A stretch of DNA of 64,000 bases from Haloarcula nitratireducens. GTDB taxonomy: Archaea > Halobacteriota > Halobacteria > Halobacteriales > Haloarculaceae. This document shows positions 8,147 to 17,025 of the stretch, piece by piece. The stretch spans positions 18,141-82,140 of the forward strand of contig NZ_RKLT01000013.1 in assembly GCF_019599505.1 (NCBI RefSeq), written 5' to 3'. Under the pieces are notes generated by a model. That model did not search any database. It was not told the DNA's origin and saw nothing but the letters and a program-made list of their open reading frames with translations. A program made the translations under genes and the position numbers. Position 1 is the stretch's first letter; the number at the start of each line of letters is the position of its first letter.

Positions 8147-10105
8147 ATGACGAAGTCATCGGAGTTGGGGCAGCGATCTCGATTCGAGGTCGAAAATATC
8201 GGCGGGATAGACGATACAGCTGTCGAAATTCCACCCGGTGTGACGGTGCTTACCGGAAAGAATGCGACCAATCGGACCTCGTTTTTACAGGCCATTATCG
8301 CTGGGATGGGGAGCGACCGAGCGACAGTAAAAGGCGACGCTGATGAGGCGCAGGTCATTCTCATTCATGACGGGGAAACCTACGATCGGACGCTCTCACG
8401 CGATGAAGAGGGGAACGTCATCAGTACAGGCGAGGGTCTCCTTTCGGACCCAGCCGTTGCCGAACTGTTCGCGTTCCTCCTCGAGACGAATGAGGCTCGC
8501 CGAGCGGTCGCACTGGACGAAGACCTGCGCCGGCTCATCATGCGACCAGTCGATATCGATGAACTACGAACTGAGATACGCCAGACAAATGAGGAAAAAC
8601 AGGCCATCAATGACGAATTGGCGACCATCGAATCGGTGAAACGGGAACTCCCGGAGCTGGAACAACAGCGGACGGAACTCAGAGAGCGGATAGAGACGAA
8701 ACGTGCAGAACTCACTGACCTCGAGACTGAAATCGATCGCAGTAGTGGCGAGATAGAAGAGACACGAAAGGAGCAGGAACGACTCGAAGACAAACTCGAA
8801 GCGTTGCGGGATCGACGTAGCGAACTCGCTACTGTCCGTGACGAAATCGACAAACAGGAAGAGAGCCTTGCAGCGCTCAAACAGGATCGAACAGAGCTAC
8901 AGCGGGATCAGGATGAGCTCGACGAATCGAGCGACGACACGGAGAGAGACATCGACGCCAGACTCTCACAACTCCGTGAGGAAAAGCGCGCCAGAAATGC
9001 CGAGATAAACGACCTCCAGAGTGTCATCACCTTCAATGAAGAAATGCTTGAAGACGCCGATAGCGCGGTCCTAAATGCCGTAGAGAAACAGCCTGAGACG
9101 ATGGGGGACATTACGAACCAACTACTCGAGCGACAACAAGACGTGACCTGTTGGACCTGCGGATCGAGTGTTGAGAAAGAAGATATCGAACGGACGCTCG
9201 ACCAGCTACAGACCTACCGACAGGAACAACTCGATGAGATTCGCTCGATCGAGTCCGAACTTGAACAGTTAAAAGAGCAACAGCGGGAACAAGAACAGAT
9301 GCGCAAGCGCCGGGCCGATATCGAACGCCAGCTAGCGGAGATAGACGACGAAGTCGCGGAGCGAACCGACCGGTTAGAGCAATTGCGGACGCGTCGGAGC
9401 GAGCTGACTACGGAGATAGAGACACTAGAGTCAGAGGTTGAGAGTCTTCGTGTCGAGGATTTCGACGAGGTGCTCGAATTGCATAAGGAAGCAAATCAAC
9501 TGGAGTTCGACATCGAACAGCTAGAATCCGAGTTAGAATCCGTCGCCGAGGAGATTGCTGAGAAGGAGGCGACAATTGCGGAGGCAGATGACCTACGAGA
9601 ACGCCGGGAGGAACTGATGGACGAGCTCGAAGATCTGCGGACGCGCATCGACCAATTAGAGCGAGCGGCCGTCGAGCAGTTCAATACGCATATGGAGCAG
9701 GTACTCGATATTCTCGGTTACGACAACTTAGACCGAATCTGGATCGAGCGACGTACACAGGCAGACAGCGGCGGACTACCGACAGCCGAAGAGAGCACGA
9801 CATTCGAACTCCACGTGGTCCGGACTACAGAAACTGGGGCTGCATACGAGGATACGATAGCACACTTGAGCGAGAGTGAGCGTGAGGTAACGGGACTGAT
9901 CTTCGCGCTCGCGGGCTATCTGGTTCACGATCTCCATGAGACGGTGCCGTTCATGCTCATGGACTCGCTGGAGGCCATCGATTCGGCCCGCATTGCCGAC
10001 CTGGTCGACTATTTCGCCGAGTTCGCGGAATATCTTATCGTTGCGCTCTTACCCGAGGATGCACAGGCATTACCGGAGTCGTACAACCGTGTCACCGATA
10101 TCTGA
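8147..10105 (+). CDS. Archaea-specific SMC-related ATPase
   Basis: A 652-residue protein with the Rad50/SMC plan. The N-terminal ATPase half has a non-canonical P-loop, TGKNATNRTS (residues 36-45), where the usual Lys-Ser/Thr is replaced by Arg-Thr, as is typical of this haloarchaeal family. A long coiled coil follows (about 140-330). A zinc-hook-like Cys335-Trp-Thr-Cys338 comes next, then a second coiled coil (about 345-515). The C-terminal half carries the LSESEREVTGLIF signature and Walker B FMLMDS around Asp606. It is convergent with the rdfA-like gene, whose stop codon is only 6 bases away. That pairing is conserved in Halobacteria and links this ATPase to cell shape or chromosome biology. 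Confidence 0.9.
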   Translation: MTKSSELGQRSRFEVENIGGIDDTAVEIPPGVTVLTGKNATNRTSFLQAIIAGMGSDRATVKGDADEAQVILIHDGETYDRTLSRDEEGNVISTGEGLLSDPAVAELFAFLLETNEARRAVALDEDLRRLIMRPVDIDELRTEIRQTNEEKQAINDELATIESVKRELPELEQQRTELRERIETKRAELTDLETEIDRSSGEIEETRKEQERLEDKLEALRDRRSELATVRDEIDKQEESLAALKQDRTELQRDQDELDESSDDTERDIDARLSQLREEKRARNAEINDLQSVITFNEEMLEDADSAVLNAVEKQPETMGDITNQLLERQQDVTCWTCGSSVEKEDIERTLDQLQTYRQEQLDEIRSIESELEQLKEQQREQEQMRKRRADIERQLAEIDDEVAERTDRLEQLRTRRSELTTEIETLESEVESLRVEDFDEVLELHKEANQLEFDIEQLESELESVAEEIAEKEATIAEADDLRERREELMDELEDLRTRIDQLERAAVEQFNTHMEQVLDILGYDNLDRIWIERRTQADSGGLPTAEESTTFELHVVRTTETGAAYEDTIAHLSESEREVTGLIFALAGYLVHDLHETVPFMLMDSLEAIDSARIADLVDYFAEFAEYLIVALLPEDAQALPESYNRVTDI

Positions 10106-10110
10106 GGATA

Positions 10111-10719
10111 TTAACCGCAATCACAACCACCCTCGTCAAGCAGTTCTTCGATACTGTACTGGGAGCCACAGGACTCACAGAAGACGTTGACACCCACGAA
10201 CATCCGGAAGGTGCCGAGATCGATTCGGTCCGTATCCCGCAGGCGTTCAAGCTTCTCTCGGCTGACTGCCTCAGTCCGGGTAATGAGTCGTTCTAATCGT
10301 TCCTGCTCCTTGGCTATCTGCTCGCTGTCTTCGGTCTGTTCGTAGCTCGCACCGCGGACGTTCTGGAGGTATCCCCGGATGGCCTGATAGGTGACGAAGT
10401 CGTCAGTGACTTCATCGATGTCGATACCGTGCTGTTCGAGATCACGTCGGGCCTCCGTCGCGCGCCCAGCACTCACCTCATCATCGTCAAGGAGTTCGTA
10501 GTATGACTCGACGTCACTGTCGACAGCACTCATTCCGTGGTCGCGCATCTGCGTCCGCAGTAGTTCCTCGTTGAACAGGGTCGCCAAGTCCCGGAGGCTC
10601 TTGCGTTCCGCACCCTCTCCGGTCCAGTACGCTTCGAGTTCCGCGCCGAACCCATCGAGTTCGTATATCTCGATGAGACGCCCCACCTTCGTCGTCGGCG
10701 TGTCGTCGGATCCGCTCAT
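10111..10719 (-). CDS. rdfA: Rod-determining factor RdfA-like protein
   Basis: A 202-residue protein (ATG 10719) matching the haloarchaeal RdfA family in architecture. An N-terminal TKVGRLIEIYELDGFG block is followed by an all-helical acidic middle (about 40-165). A C-terminal zinc-ribbon-like segment has CESCGSQYSIEELL and a final Cys-Asp-Cys-Gly. In Haloferax volcanii, RdfA is needed for the rod cell form, and an SMC-like gene lies beside it, as here. The start is preferred over longer in-frame options because the upstream residues are not acidic and run through the promoter. As it sits in a region rich in mobile DNA, it may be an extra paralog rather than the main shape factor. Confidence 0.8.
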   Translation of the reverse strand: MSGSDDTPTTKVGRLIEIYELDGFGAELEAYWTGEGAERKSLRDLATLFNEELLRTQMRDHGMSAVDSDVESYYELLDDDEVSAGRATEARRDLEQHGIDIDEVTDDFVTYQAIRGYLQNVRGASYEQTEDSEQIAKEQERLERLITRTEAVSREKLERLRDTDRIDLGTFRMFVGVNVFCESCGSQYSIEELLDEGGCDCG

Positions 10720-11036
10720 ATGCGGGTGTTCTCGCATCGCGCAGTTATCAGTTCCGTCTTGGCGAATTTTGTCGATTCGTGTGCAATCTACTCGTTGACC
10801 ATTGAGCTTTTCATAGGAGTCGTCGCCGAAGTTTACGGCTGAAATTAGTATTCGAATGCGGGGTACATAATCGGATCGGCGATTCGCCACTCTGCCGCCA
10901 CTCTCAGCTTCCGATTGAAACGACCACCGAACTAGTAAAATAACCACCTCGCACGAGATAACCGCTCACAAACGCACAGAATCGATGGAGCGTCGACACG
11001 AGTGTAAGCCAGAATCGACGTGCCACTATAGGCCGG

Positions 11037-13115
11037 TTAGTCGAGACGCTCGAACCGCCACTGCTGGTTATCACCGCCCCACCACTCCCACTGCATCCCG
11101 TTGGCTCCGTCGGCAGTCGAGGCGTCCTCAACATCGAGATACCAGTCGCTATTGACGTTCTGTACCCGATAGAGACCGTTCGATACTGATTCGGCTGTCC
11201 ACTGTTGGTTGTCACCGCCCCACCACTCCCACTGAGTGGTGTATGCTCCCTGGTCGGTCGAGGCGTCTGCGACATCGAGTACCTTACCGCTGTGGACGTT
11301 CTCGAACCGCCAGACTCCTGACGCGACTTCGTGGGCGATCCACTTCTGGTGGTCGTACCCGAGCCAATCCCATTGCTGAACGCGGTCGCCGTCGCCTGTC
11401 CCCGCGTCTCGGACTTCGAGCGTCTTCGCGCTGTTGCTGTTCTCGATGCGGTAGGTCGCGCCGTCGATGAGTCCGGGCTCGAACCCGTAGGCCGTGAGAC
11501 TCTCGAGTGTGGCGGTCCCACCGCTGGCCGTCAGCGAGGTCCCGATACTGTCTTCGTGCGGGAATATCTGGTTCGACATGTTGAACCGGCCGTCGTTACC
11601 GAAGATCTCCACGAGGCTTCGATCGACGAGGACACGGAGCTGTATCGTCCCGTCGCTCAACGTGTCAAATGGCCCGCTGGCGACGTCTTTGTTCGTGTCG
11701 CCGAAGAACACGCCAGCGTCATTGCGGTTGAAGACGAGTTCGGTATTGACAGCGTCGTAGGTGATGCGCGTCGTCTCACTGTCGCCCTCGCGGACACCGA
11801 GGGTGATGGAATCGGCGTCACCGGGGTCGATAGTGGCGAAGAGTTCGAGGCGCTGTCCCTGTACGTTTGTTCCCGAGAGCGGGTCGTTCGCGGACGAGAT
11901 CGGCTCCCCGCTCAGCGAAGCGAGTCGGTTCTCTCGAGCAGATTCGAGGGCACTGTCTGGACGCTGGCGCGGTTCGATTGCAGTCCCCGTATCGTACAGT
12001 TCCAGGCGCTGTGGGAACGACTGTGCGCCCTTCCATCCGTTATCGGGTGTGTCCATCGCGTAGTCCCAGTGGTTCATCCACGAGAGACTCAGGCGGTCGC
12101 CGGTTGCCGGTTCGTTGTCCCACGATTGCCCGCCGTAGAAGTCACGGCCGTCGTTTGCGTACACGGTGTTTTCGACGGTGAACGTCGTCCCGTCGAAACG
12201 CCCAATATGGTGTTCGACGTGGTCCCACTCGACGGAGATGGTCATCACCCACCGCCGCTCGCCAGTGTTCGTGACCGGAAGTTCGTAGAGGTCCGGGCAC
12301 TCCCAACCAGCGCCGCCGGACTCGTAGGTACTCAGGTATGTCCAGTTCTTCAGATCGGGCGAGCGCCAGATTTCGATGCCTGCGGGATACGTTGTCCCGT
12401 CGTCCGTAGTCGAACTGACGCGAGCAATGGTCATTCGCCACTCACCGGCGGGTTCGTACCAGAACGGATTGGGATCGCGCCAGTCGTCGTGATTGGTGTT
12501 GATGACTGGATTCCCAGCGTACTTGGCGACAGTGTCGCCGCCATCAGTGCTGTAGGCGAGTCGCTGGTCCTGGGTTCCGTCGTCGTGACGGCCCGTATAC
12601 ATACAAACGAGCGCGTCGGTACCGAACCCCGACGTATTGTCCGCATCGATCACCGCGCCGCCGGAAAACGCCTGAACCGTGCTCGTATCCGAAATCTTTG
12701 TTCCGTGCTCTGTCCAGTTGACGAGATCCGTACTGGTTGCGTGGTCCCAGCGCCGTCGGTTTTCGCCCGCCTGATAGAACAGGTGGTACGTCCCATCGTG
12801 ATACACCATCCCGTTCGGGTCGTTCATCCAACCGTCGTTCGGTGAGAAGTGATAGTCTGGGCGATAGGGTTGACCGTCGGCACTAGCGGACCCAACGAGT
12901 GAAGCGTCTTCAGAGAGGACACCGCTGAGAAGTGCCGTCGAGAGCCCCGCACCGAGACTCTTCAGGACGGTGCGTCGGCCTAACGGCGTGGCATCCTCCG
13001 TAATCGCCGAATTCGTCTGTGCTGTGCGTTGCCGAGCCGGATCGTCGATATCTCGTGTCATGGTATCGTGAGTGGCTGCCTGCGTGTTCCTATCTAGCAC
13101 GTTTCTTGCAGCCAT
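11037..13115 (-). CDS. Secreted GH32 fructan hydrolase with ricin-type lectin domain
   Basis: A 692-residue exported enzyme. A Tat signal (GRRTVLKSLGAG, about residues 42-53) leads to the five-bladed propeller. The nucleophile is Asp99 in WMNDPNG, the transition-state Asp214 is in RDP, and the acid/base Glu272 is in WECP. A beta-sandwich follows (about 400-545). Residues about 550-692 form a beta-trefoil with QxW-like repeats (HQKW, NQQW, NQQW) that should bind the polysaccharide. It probably releases fructose from levan, inulin or sucrose outside the cell. ATG 13115 is favoured because TTATTAAT lies 24-30 bases upstream; ATG 13061 is an alternative. The promoter carries a partial match to the operator-like motif near 21941-21980. 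Confidence 0.92.
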   Translation of the reverse strand: MAARNVLDRNTQAATHDTMTRDIDDPARQRTAQTNSAITEDATPLGRRTVLKSLGAGLSTALLSGVLSEDASLVGSASADGQPYRPDYHFSPNDGWMNDPNGMVYHDGTYHLFYQAGENRRRWDHATSTDLVNWTEHGTKISDTSTVQAFSGGAVIDADNTSGFGTDALVCMYTGRHDDGTQDQRLAYSTDGGDTVAKYAGNPVINTNHDDWRDPNPFWYEPAGEWRMTIARVSSTTDDGTTYPAGIEIWRSPDLKNWTYLSTYESGGAGWECPDLYELPVTNTGERRWVMTISVEWDHVEHHIGRFDGTTFTVENTVYANDGRDFYGGQSWDNEPATGDRLSLSWMNHWDYAMDTPDNGWKGAQSFPQRLELYDTGTAIEPRQRPDSALESARENRLASLSGEPISSANDPLSGTNVQGQRLELFATIDPGDADSITLGVREGDSETTRITYDAVNTELVFNRNDAGVFFGDTNKDVASGPFDTLSDGTIQLRVLVDRSLVEIFGNDGRFNMSNQIFPHEDSIGTSLTASGGTATLESLTAYGFEPGLIDGATYRIENSNSAKTLEVRDAGTGDGDRVQQWDWLGYDHQKWIAHEVASGVWRFENVHSGKVLDVADASTDQGAYTTQWEWWGGDNQQWTAESVSNGLYRVQNVNSDWYLDVEDASTADGANGMQWEWWGGDNQQWRFERLD

Positions 13116-13127
13116 ACGACTAATACC

Positions 13128-13147
13128 GATGATAATTAATAATGGTT
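13128..13147 (-). promoter_or_regulatory. Promoter of secreted GH32 gene with operator-like half site
   Basis: On the minus strand, TTATTAAT acts as the likely TATA box about 25-30 bases before ATG 13115. It is followed directly by TTAATTATCATC, which matches TTAACTATCATT (the arm near 21969-21980) at 10 of 12 positions. Confidence 0.4.
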
Positions 13148-13217
13148 TGCCAATATTGTACTGTAGAACTGCTGAAATGGACGATTTACCGTATTGAGTC
13201 GGTTTAATACAGTAACA

Positions 13218-13397
13218 ATGCCACCCGAGGGATATCAGACGATAACGGTCAGCGAGGAGACGGCCGCGTTGCTCGCGGCGGTCATGGAAGAGTACAGCGT
13301 TGAAAGCAAGGCTGCCGCTGTCGATGTGGCGGCGACCATAGCACTGGAACGTGACGAAGCAGAACTGGCGCGACTGCTGGCAGAACAACTCAGTTGA
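13218..13397 (+). CDS. Small hypothetical, possibly antitoxin-like
   Basis: A 59-residue protein (ATG 13218) divergent from the GH32 gene. It has a short beta strand (YQTITVSEETAALL) and then helices rich in alanine and glutamate. This resembles ribbon-helix-helix or short antitoxin proteins, but I see no toxin partner. A TATA-like TTTAATAC lies 15 bases upstream. Could be a small regulator; function unknown. Confidence 0.5.
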   Translation: MPPEGYQTITVSEETAALLAAVMEEYSVESKAAAVDVAATIALERDEAELARLLAEQLS

Positions 13398-13488
13398 GAA
13401 AGCGAATCGACGGGGGGACGCGGAGCCGTCGGTCGCGTTGGCTGCCGTCAGACCGAGTTGCGGCGTCTTCTACAGGCGCGAATGTTGG

Positions 13489-16050
13489 TTACTGCTTCGA
13501 CGGGCGCCCGTTGGAGAGCAGTGAGCGGCTGGTGGCCGACCCATCCGTCTTGACTCTGTTCTGGTGCTCGACGACCGCCTCGAATGGCAGGTCTTCGTCA
13601 CCCGAGACAGTCCCATAACGTGGTTCACTGACCAGATCACTCTGTTTCCCCGAACGCGCTTCGCTGTCGAGGTGGTCCCAGATCGCCCGCATTCGATACG
13701 CGGCGAGCGACTGGAGGCGTACGTCGCCGTCAGCGTCGATACTATATCCATCGCTCGCTTCGAGTTCTGGATACACCCTCGAAACAACGAGTTCTGACTC
13801 GTTGGCGAACACCTCGATAATCGAACGGTCGACGAAGACGTGGAGATCAACCGATCCGTCGTCATTAGTCGGCACATCAACAGACCGCGTCTCTGACCGA
13901 CTGTCTTTGCGCGGTCGGTCGGTCGCTGTCGAGGACGAACTGTGGTCGATGGTAAGCGTCTCTGCCTCGAAGTCATAGGTAATGGGTGTCACCTCGGTCC
14001 CGTCAGGATGTTCGAGGACATTTAGGGTCACTTCGGTCGCGCCAGCCGGTTCTATTGTCGTCTCGATTTCGACGCTATCGTAGTCAAGTTCCGAGAGCGG
14101 GCGATCCCCCTCGCCACCATTGCCGCGGGCAAGCGTGATCTCTGAGCGCGTGATCGGGTCGTACCGGTCGTCGCGGGCGTTCGCGGTTTCCTCGGTCGGC
14201 CGAATACGGAAGGTCCCGTCCTCGGCCTCCGAGAGCGTGTGGGGAATCGAGATCATCGTGTCGGCCCACCCGTCGTCGAATTCGAGGACCGGCGTTATCC
14301 AGCCAAACATTACATAGCGGTCGTCCTGTGTCTCCATTGCCTGTGGAGCATAGTACTCACCGTGAGCAACGTACCCCTGCTCCTCAATGTCGAACTCGCC
14401 GGCCTCGGCGTCCCATGTCCCGAGGTTGTACCCGACCGTTTCGTCGGCGAAGAAGCCCAGCGACCAGTGGACCAGCGATTTGTTCTCGAAGTTGAACAGC
14501 TGTGGACACTCCCAGAACCCGACTCGGTCGCCGGTAATGGTCGTGTGGAACTCCCAGTCGTCGGTTTTCGGGTCGTCGGCTCGGAAGACGATAGCCGCGC
14601 CGACGTTCCCCTGTAGGCCGCTCCCAACAATGTGGTACCATGTCCCATCTTCCTCCCAGATGTGGTGGTCTCTGAATCCAGCGGGATTAGCGAAGGGAAC
14701 GCTTGCTTCATCACCATCGTACGGCGGGACGAACGCACCCATCGGGGGCGTATCCATCAGTGGGTTCCCGTCATACTTCTCGATATTCGTGAGATCACCG
14801 TTCGACCCCGCAGCACGACAGGGAAGTTGCTTCTGGGCGGATCCGTTGAGATGGACCTCCGGGCCGACGCCGGTATAGAAGAACAGTGCTTCATCGCCGA
14901 TATTGACACCACAACCAGTGAAAATACCGAACTCACCGTGTTCGTCGGGTTCGGGAGCCAAGGCGATAGGGCGGTCTTCCCAGTGTATGAGATCGTCGCT
15001 GACTGCATGTCCCCAGTGCATGTTCCCCCAGAAGTCCCCATGGGGGTTGTGCTGATAGAACAGGTGATAGGTTCCTTCGTACTCGACCAGCCCAGCGGGA
15101 TCGTTGTTCCAATTCGCCGGCGGTGCGAAGTGATAGCGCGGCCGATACGGATTATCTGCGAGTCGTTCTCTGAGTTCGAGGAATCCCTCCTCGCCTCGTG
15201 GACGGTCCTCACCAGGCAGTCGCTTTTCAGTTCCCTGTGGGAGATACGACAGCGCGTTCGAGAGTAACTGTGTCAAATTTGCTCGATGTGCATCCTCGGT
15301 AGCATCGGTGAAGCGCACACCGGTTGCCATGCCGAGGACTGTACCCTCACCTTCGTACCAGGAGACGAACGGCTTGTGAGTTCGCGCACGCTGCCCGTCT
15401 CTGGACAGATAGGCCAGTACTTCGCCGTTCTGCGGGCTGTTCAAGCTCCAATAGAGAGTTGAATCATGGTGATCGCGCGCGTCCGTCTTCGTCGTGAACT
15501 CACGGCTGTCAAAGCCATCGAACACTGGGTGATCAGTATAGAGGTCGCGCTTCGAGAAGCCAAACGTCGACCCTTCGCTGTCGGCGGCGTCGGTGTCTGT
15601 GGGCAGTGGCTCGAACCCGAGGACAGTCACCGCTTCGAAGGCATGTTGGGTCAGTAGGAGTCCCCCACCATTCTCGACGTAAGACGCGAGTGCTGACTGT
15701 ACTTGGTCGTCGTAGATGGGCGAGAACTCGTTGACACTGTGATCGCGGTGCCACCACAGGGCGTCGAACGAGTCGAGGGCGGGGGTACCACGATCTCTAT
15801 CCTCGTCTCGCTCGTTGCTGTCTTCGGGCGGCCCACGACCGTTTCCAAGGTTATCCGGCGGACCGCGCTCATTTCCAACGTTATCCGGCGGCCCACGGCC
15901 GTTTCCGGGATCTTCCGGCGGACCGCGACCGGATGATCGGAGACTGTCGAGCTCGACCGTCCGGACGTTCTCTGCCGTTGATTCGAGCCACGAGAGTGCG
16001 GCGTTCTGTTCTGTCGTCAGCGTGCCTTGATGGATGAATCCGATGTTCAT
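13489..16050 (-). CDS. GH32 fructan hydrolase with N-terminal GATase1-like domain, no signal peptide
   Basis: An 853-residue protein without a signal peptide, so probably cytoplasmic. Residues 1-40 and 85-275 look like a Rossmann/GATase1-type fold (MNIGFIHQG start, FDALWWHRD, GGGLLLTQHA, FVSWYEGEGTVLGM), similar to domains placed before GH32 in bacterial levan loci (DUF4960-like; my assignment is tentative). Between them lies a 10-residue coding repeat (about 40-75). The GH32 part has Asp317 in WNNDPAG, the middle motif as FRDHH rather than FRDP, and acid/base Glu514 in FWECP. The C-terminal sandwich ends in VDRSIIEVFAN. It is the last gene of a three-gene operon (3 bases after the lectin-like gene) and may cut imported fructo-oligosaccharides. 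Confidence 0.88.
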   Translation of the reverse strand: MNIGFIHQGTLTTEQNAALSWLESTAENVRTVELDSLRSSGRGPPEDPGNGRGPPDNVGNERGPPDNLGNGRGPPEDSNERDEDRDRGTPALDSFDALWWHRDHSVNEFSPIYDDQVQSALASYVENGGGLLLTQHAFEAVTVLGFEPLPTDTDAADSEGSTFGFSKRDLYTDHPVFDGFDSREFTTKTDARDHHDSTLYWSLNSPQNGEVLAYLSRDGQRARTHKPFVSWYEGEGTVLGMATGVRFTDATEDAHRANLTQLLSNALSYLPQGTEKRLPGEDRPRGEEGFLELRERLADNPYRPRYHFAPPANWNNDPAGLVEYEGTYHLFYQHNPHGDFWGNMHWGHAVSDDLIHWEDRPIALAPEPDEHGEFGIFTGCGVNIGDEALFFYTGVGPEVHLNGSAQKQLPCRAAGSNGDLTNIEKYDGNPLMDTPPMGAFVPPYDGDEASVPFANPAGFRDHHIWEEDGTWYHIVGSGLQGNVGAAIVFRADDPKTDDWEFHTTITGDRVGFWECPQLFNFENKSLVHWSLGFFADETVGYNLGTWDAEAGEFDIEEQGYVAHGEYYAPQAMETQDDRYVMFGWITPVLEFDDGWADTMISIPHTLSEAEDGTFRIRPTEETANARDDRYDPITRSEITLARGNGGEGDRPLSELDYDSVEIETTIEPAGATEVTLNVLEHPDGTEVTPITYDFEAETLTIDHSSSSTATDRPRKDSRSETRSVDVPTNDDGSVDLHVFVDRSIIEVFANESELVVSRVYPELEASDGYSIDADGDVRLQSLAAYRMRAIWDHLDSEARSGKQSDLVSEPRYGTVSGDEDLPFEAVVEHQNRVKTDGSATSRSLLSNGRPSKQ
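15827..15932. repeat. 30-bp coding minisatellite in GH32 gene
   Basis: Three full 30-base units (15827-15856, 15857-15886, 15887-15916) and a partial fourth begin with GGCGGMCCRCG and encode RGPPDNxGN-type decapeptides. The units differ at several positions, so they are not a very recent expansion. They form a proline/glycine-rich linker inside the N-terminal domain. Confidence 0.9.
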
Positions 16051-16053
16051 GGA

Positions 16054-17025
16054 TTATGGGTTCCGCACGGTGAAGTCGTCGAACTCGGTTCGACAGCGCT
16101 CGCCTGCGAGCGAGACGGCCCACATGCCGACGTCCTGCACGGACGCCGCCTGTGGGACCTCGACGGTTGTCATCTCAGTGAACGTGTCGCCGTCGATGCT
16201 ATACGACGCCGTGTAGCTGGCGCCGTCCTTTTCGAGGCGGAGCCACGTCGACTCCTGAGTGGTGTCGCCGTAGTAGGTCGGCGGAAATGGCGCGCCGCTG
16301 GCCGTCCCGTCGCCGTTCTGATCCCATTCTACGGAGAACCGACCGTACGCTTCGTCCCCGGGACTCGTCCCGAGTCTGTCTATGGTCTCCGGTGGCGAGA
16401 CGAGGGCGCGGACCATCCCCTTGCCGCCGTCTTCGCTCGCCGGAGCGTCCATGTCGTTCCGGACGACGAGACCGCCCTTCGTGAACGGACTCGTTTGTTC
16501 CTGACTGACCACCTGAACCGTTACTGACCCACCATCCTCGAGACCGTTCGGGCGGTAGATGGTGTTGAAGTTGTTGACACCACGCCATGCGTCGGTCCCG
16601 GTTCCCGCGATAATGATGGGATTGTCGTTCGCTCCGAGACCAAACTCACCGTCGTCGCCCTGAAACCCTCGTCCGTTCCACGTTCGGTAGCCGTCGGGAA
16701 GGGGCTTCAGGGTCAGAACAGTTTGTGACGTCCCACCGATTTCGACAGTATGTTCGCCAGCTGTCTCGACCGTATGCTCGAGTGTAATTTCGACACGTTC
16801 CATGCGCCGCCACTCCTCGACTGCCGTCCGAATTTTATCCGACTGAACTGAGACCGTTTCGCTGGCAACGGCCTCACCGTCGACAGTCAGCGTCAGATCT
16901 ACGTCAGCAGGGTCACGATCGCGGTTCCAGATGCTGGCGGTCGTTTGAATGCGGTTCCACTCGGGGAGCGACACGGTTATCGACGTGTCGCGCAGGCCGT
17001 CGGTGTAGAGTGAATCGAGTGTCAT
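16054..17025 (-). CDS. Concanavalin-like carbohydrate-binding protein
   Basis: A 323-residue protein with two all-beta parts. Residues 1-110 look like an immunoglobulin-like sandwich (LTLTVDGEAVASETVSV; YRTWNGRGF). Residues about 115-323 resemble the DUF1349/LamG concanavalin fold (TKGGLVVRNDMDA, WLRLEKDGASYTASYSIDG, then a closing strand EFDDFTV). No signal peptide or catalytic residues are evident. Its start overlaps the stop of the solute-binding protein gene by four bases and its stop is 3 bases before the GH32 gene, so all three are co-transcribed. It may help bind fructans, but its location without a signal is unclear. Confidence 0.7.
   Translation of the reverse strand: MTLDSLYTDGLRDTSITVSLPEWNRIQTTASIWNRDRDPADVDLTLTVDGEAVASETVSVQSDKIRTAVEEWRRMERVEITLEHTVETAGEHTVEIGGTSQTVLTLKPLPDGYRTWNGRGFQGDDGEFGLGANDNPIIIAGTGTDAWRGVNNFNTIYRPNGLEDGGSVTVQVVSQEQTSPFTKGGLVVRNDMDAPASEDGGKGMVRALVSPPETIDRLGTSPGDEAYGRFSVEWDQNGDGTASGAPFPPTYYGDTTQESTWLRLEKDGASYTASYSIDGDTFTEMTTVEVPQAASVQDVGMWAVSLAGERCRTEFDDFTVRNP

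Noticed and set aside
11331..12845. A 504-codon open frame on the plus strand opposite the GH32 gene
   Set aside because: It is antisense to a well-supported GH32 gene. Long antisense frames are common in GC-rich haloarchaeal DNA, and the product lacks any family pattern.
13218..13397. Toxin-antitoxin pair with the small protein
   Set aside because: Only the antitoxin-like half can be argued; the following gene is the convergent GH32, so no toxin is present.
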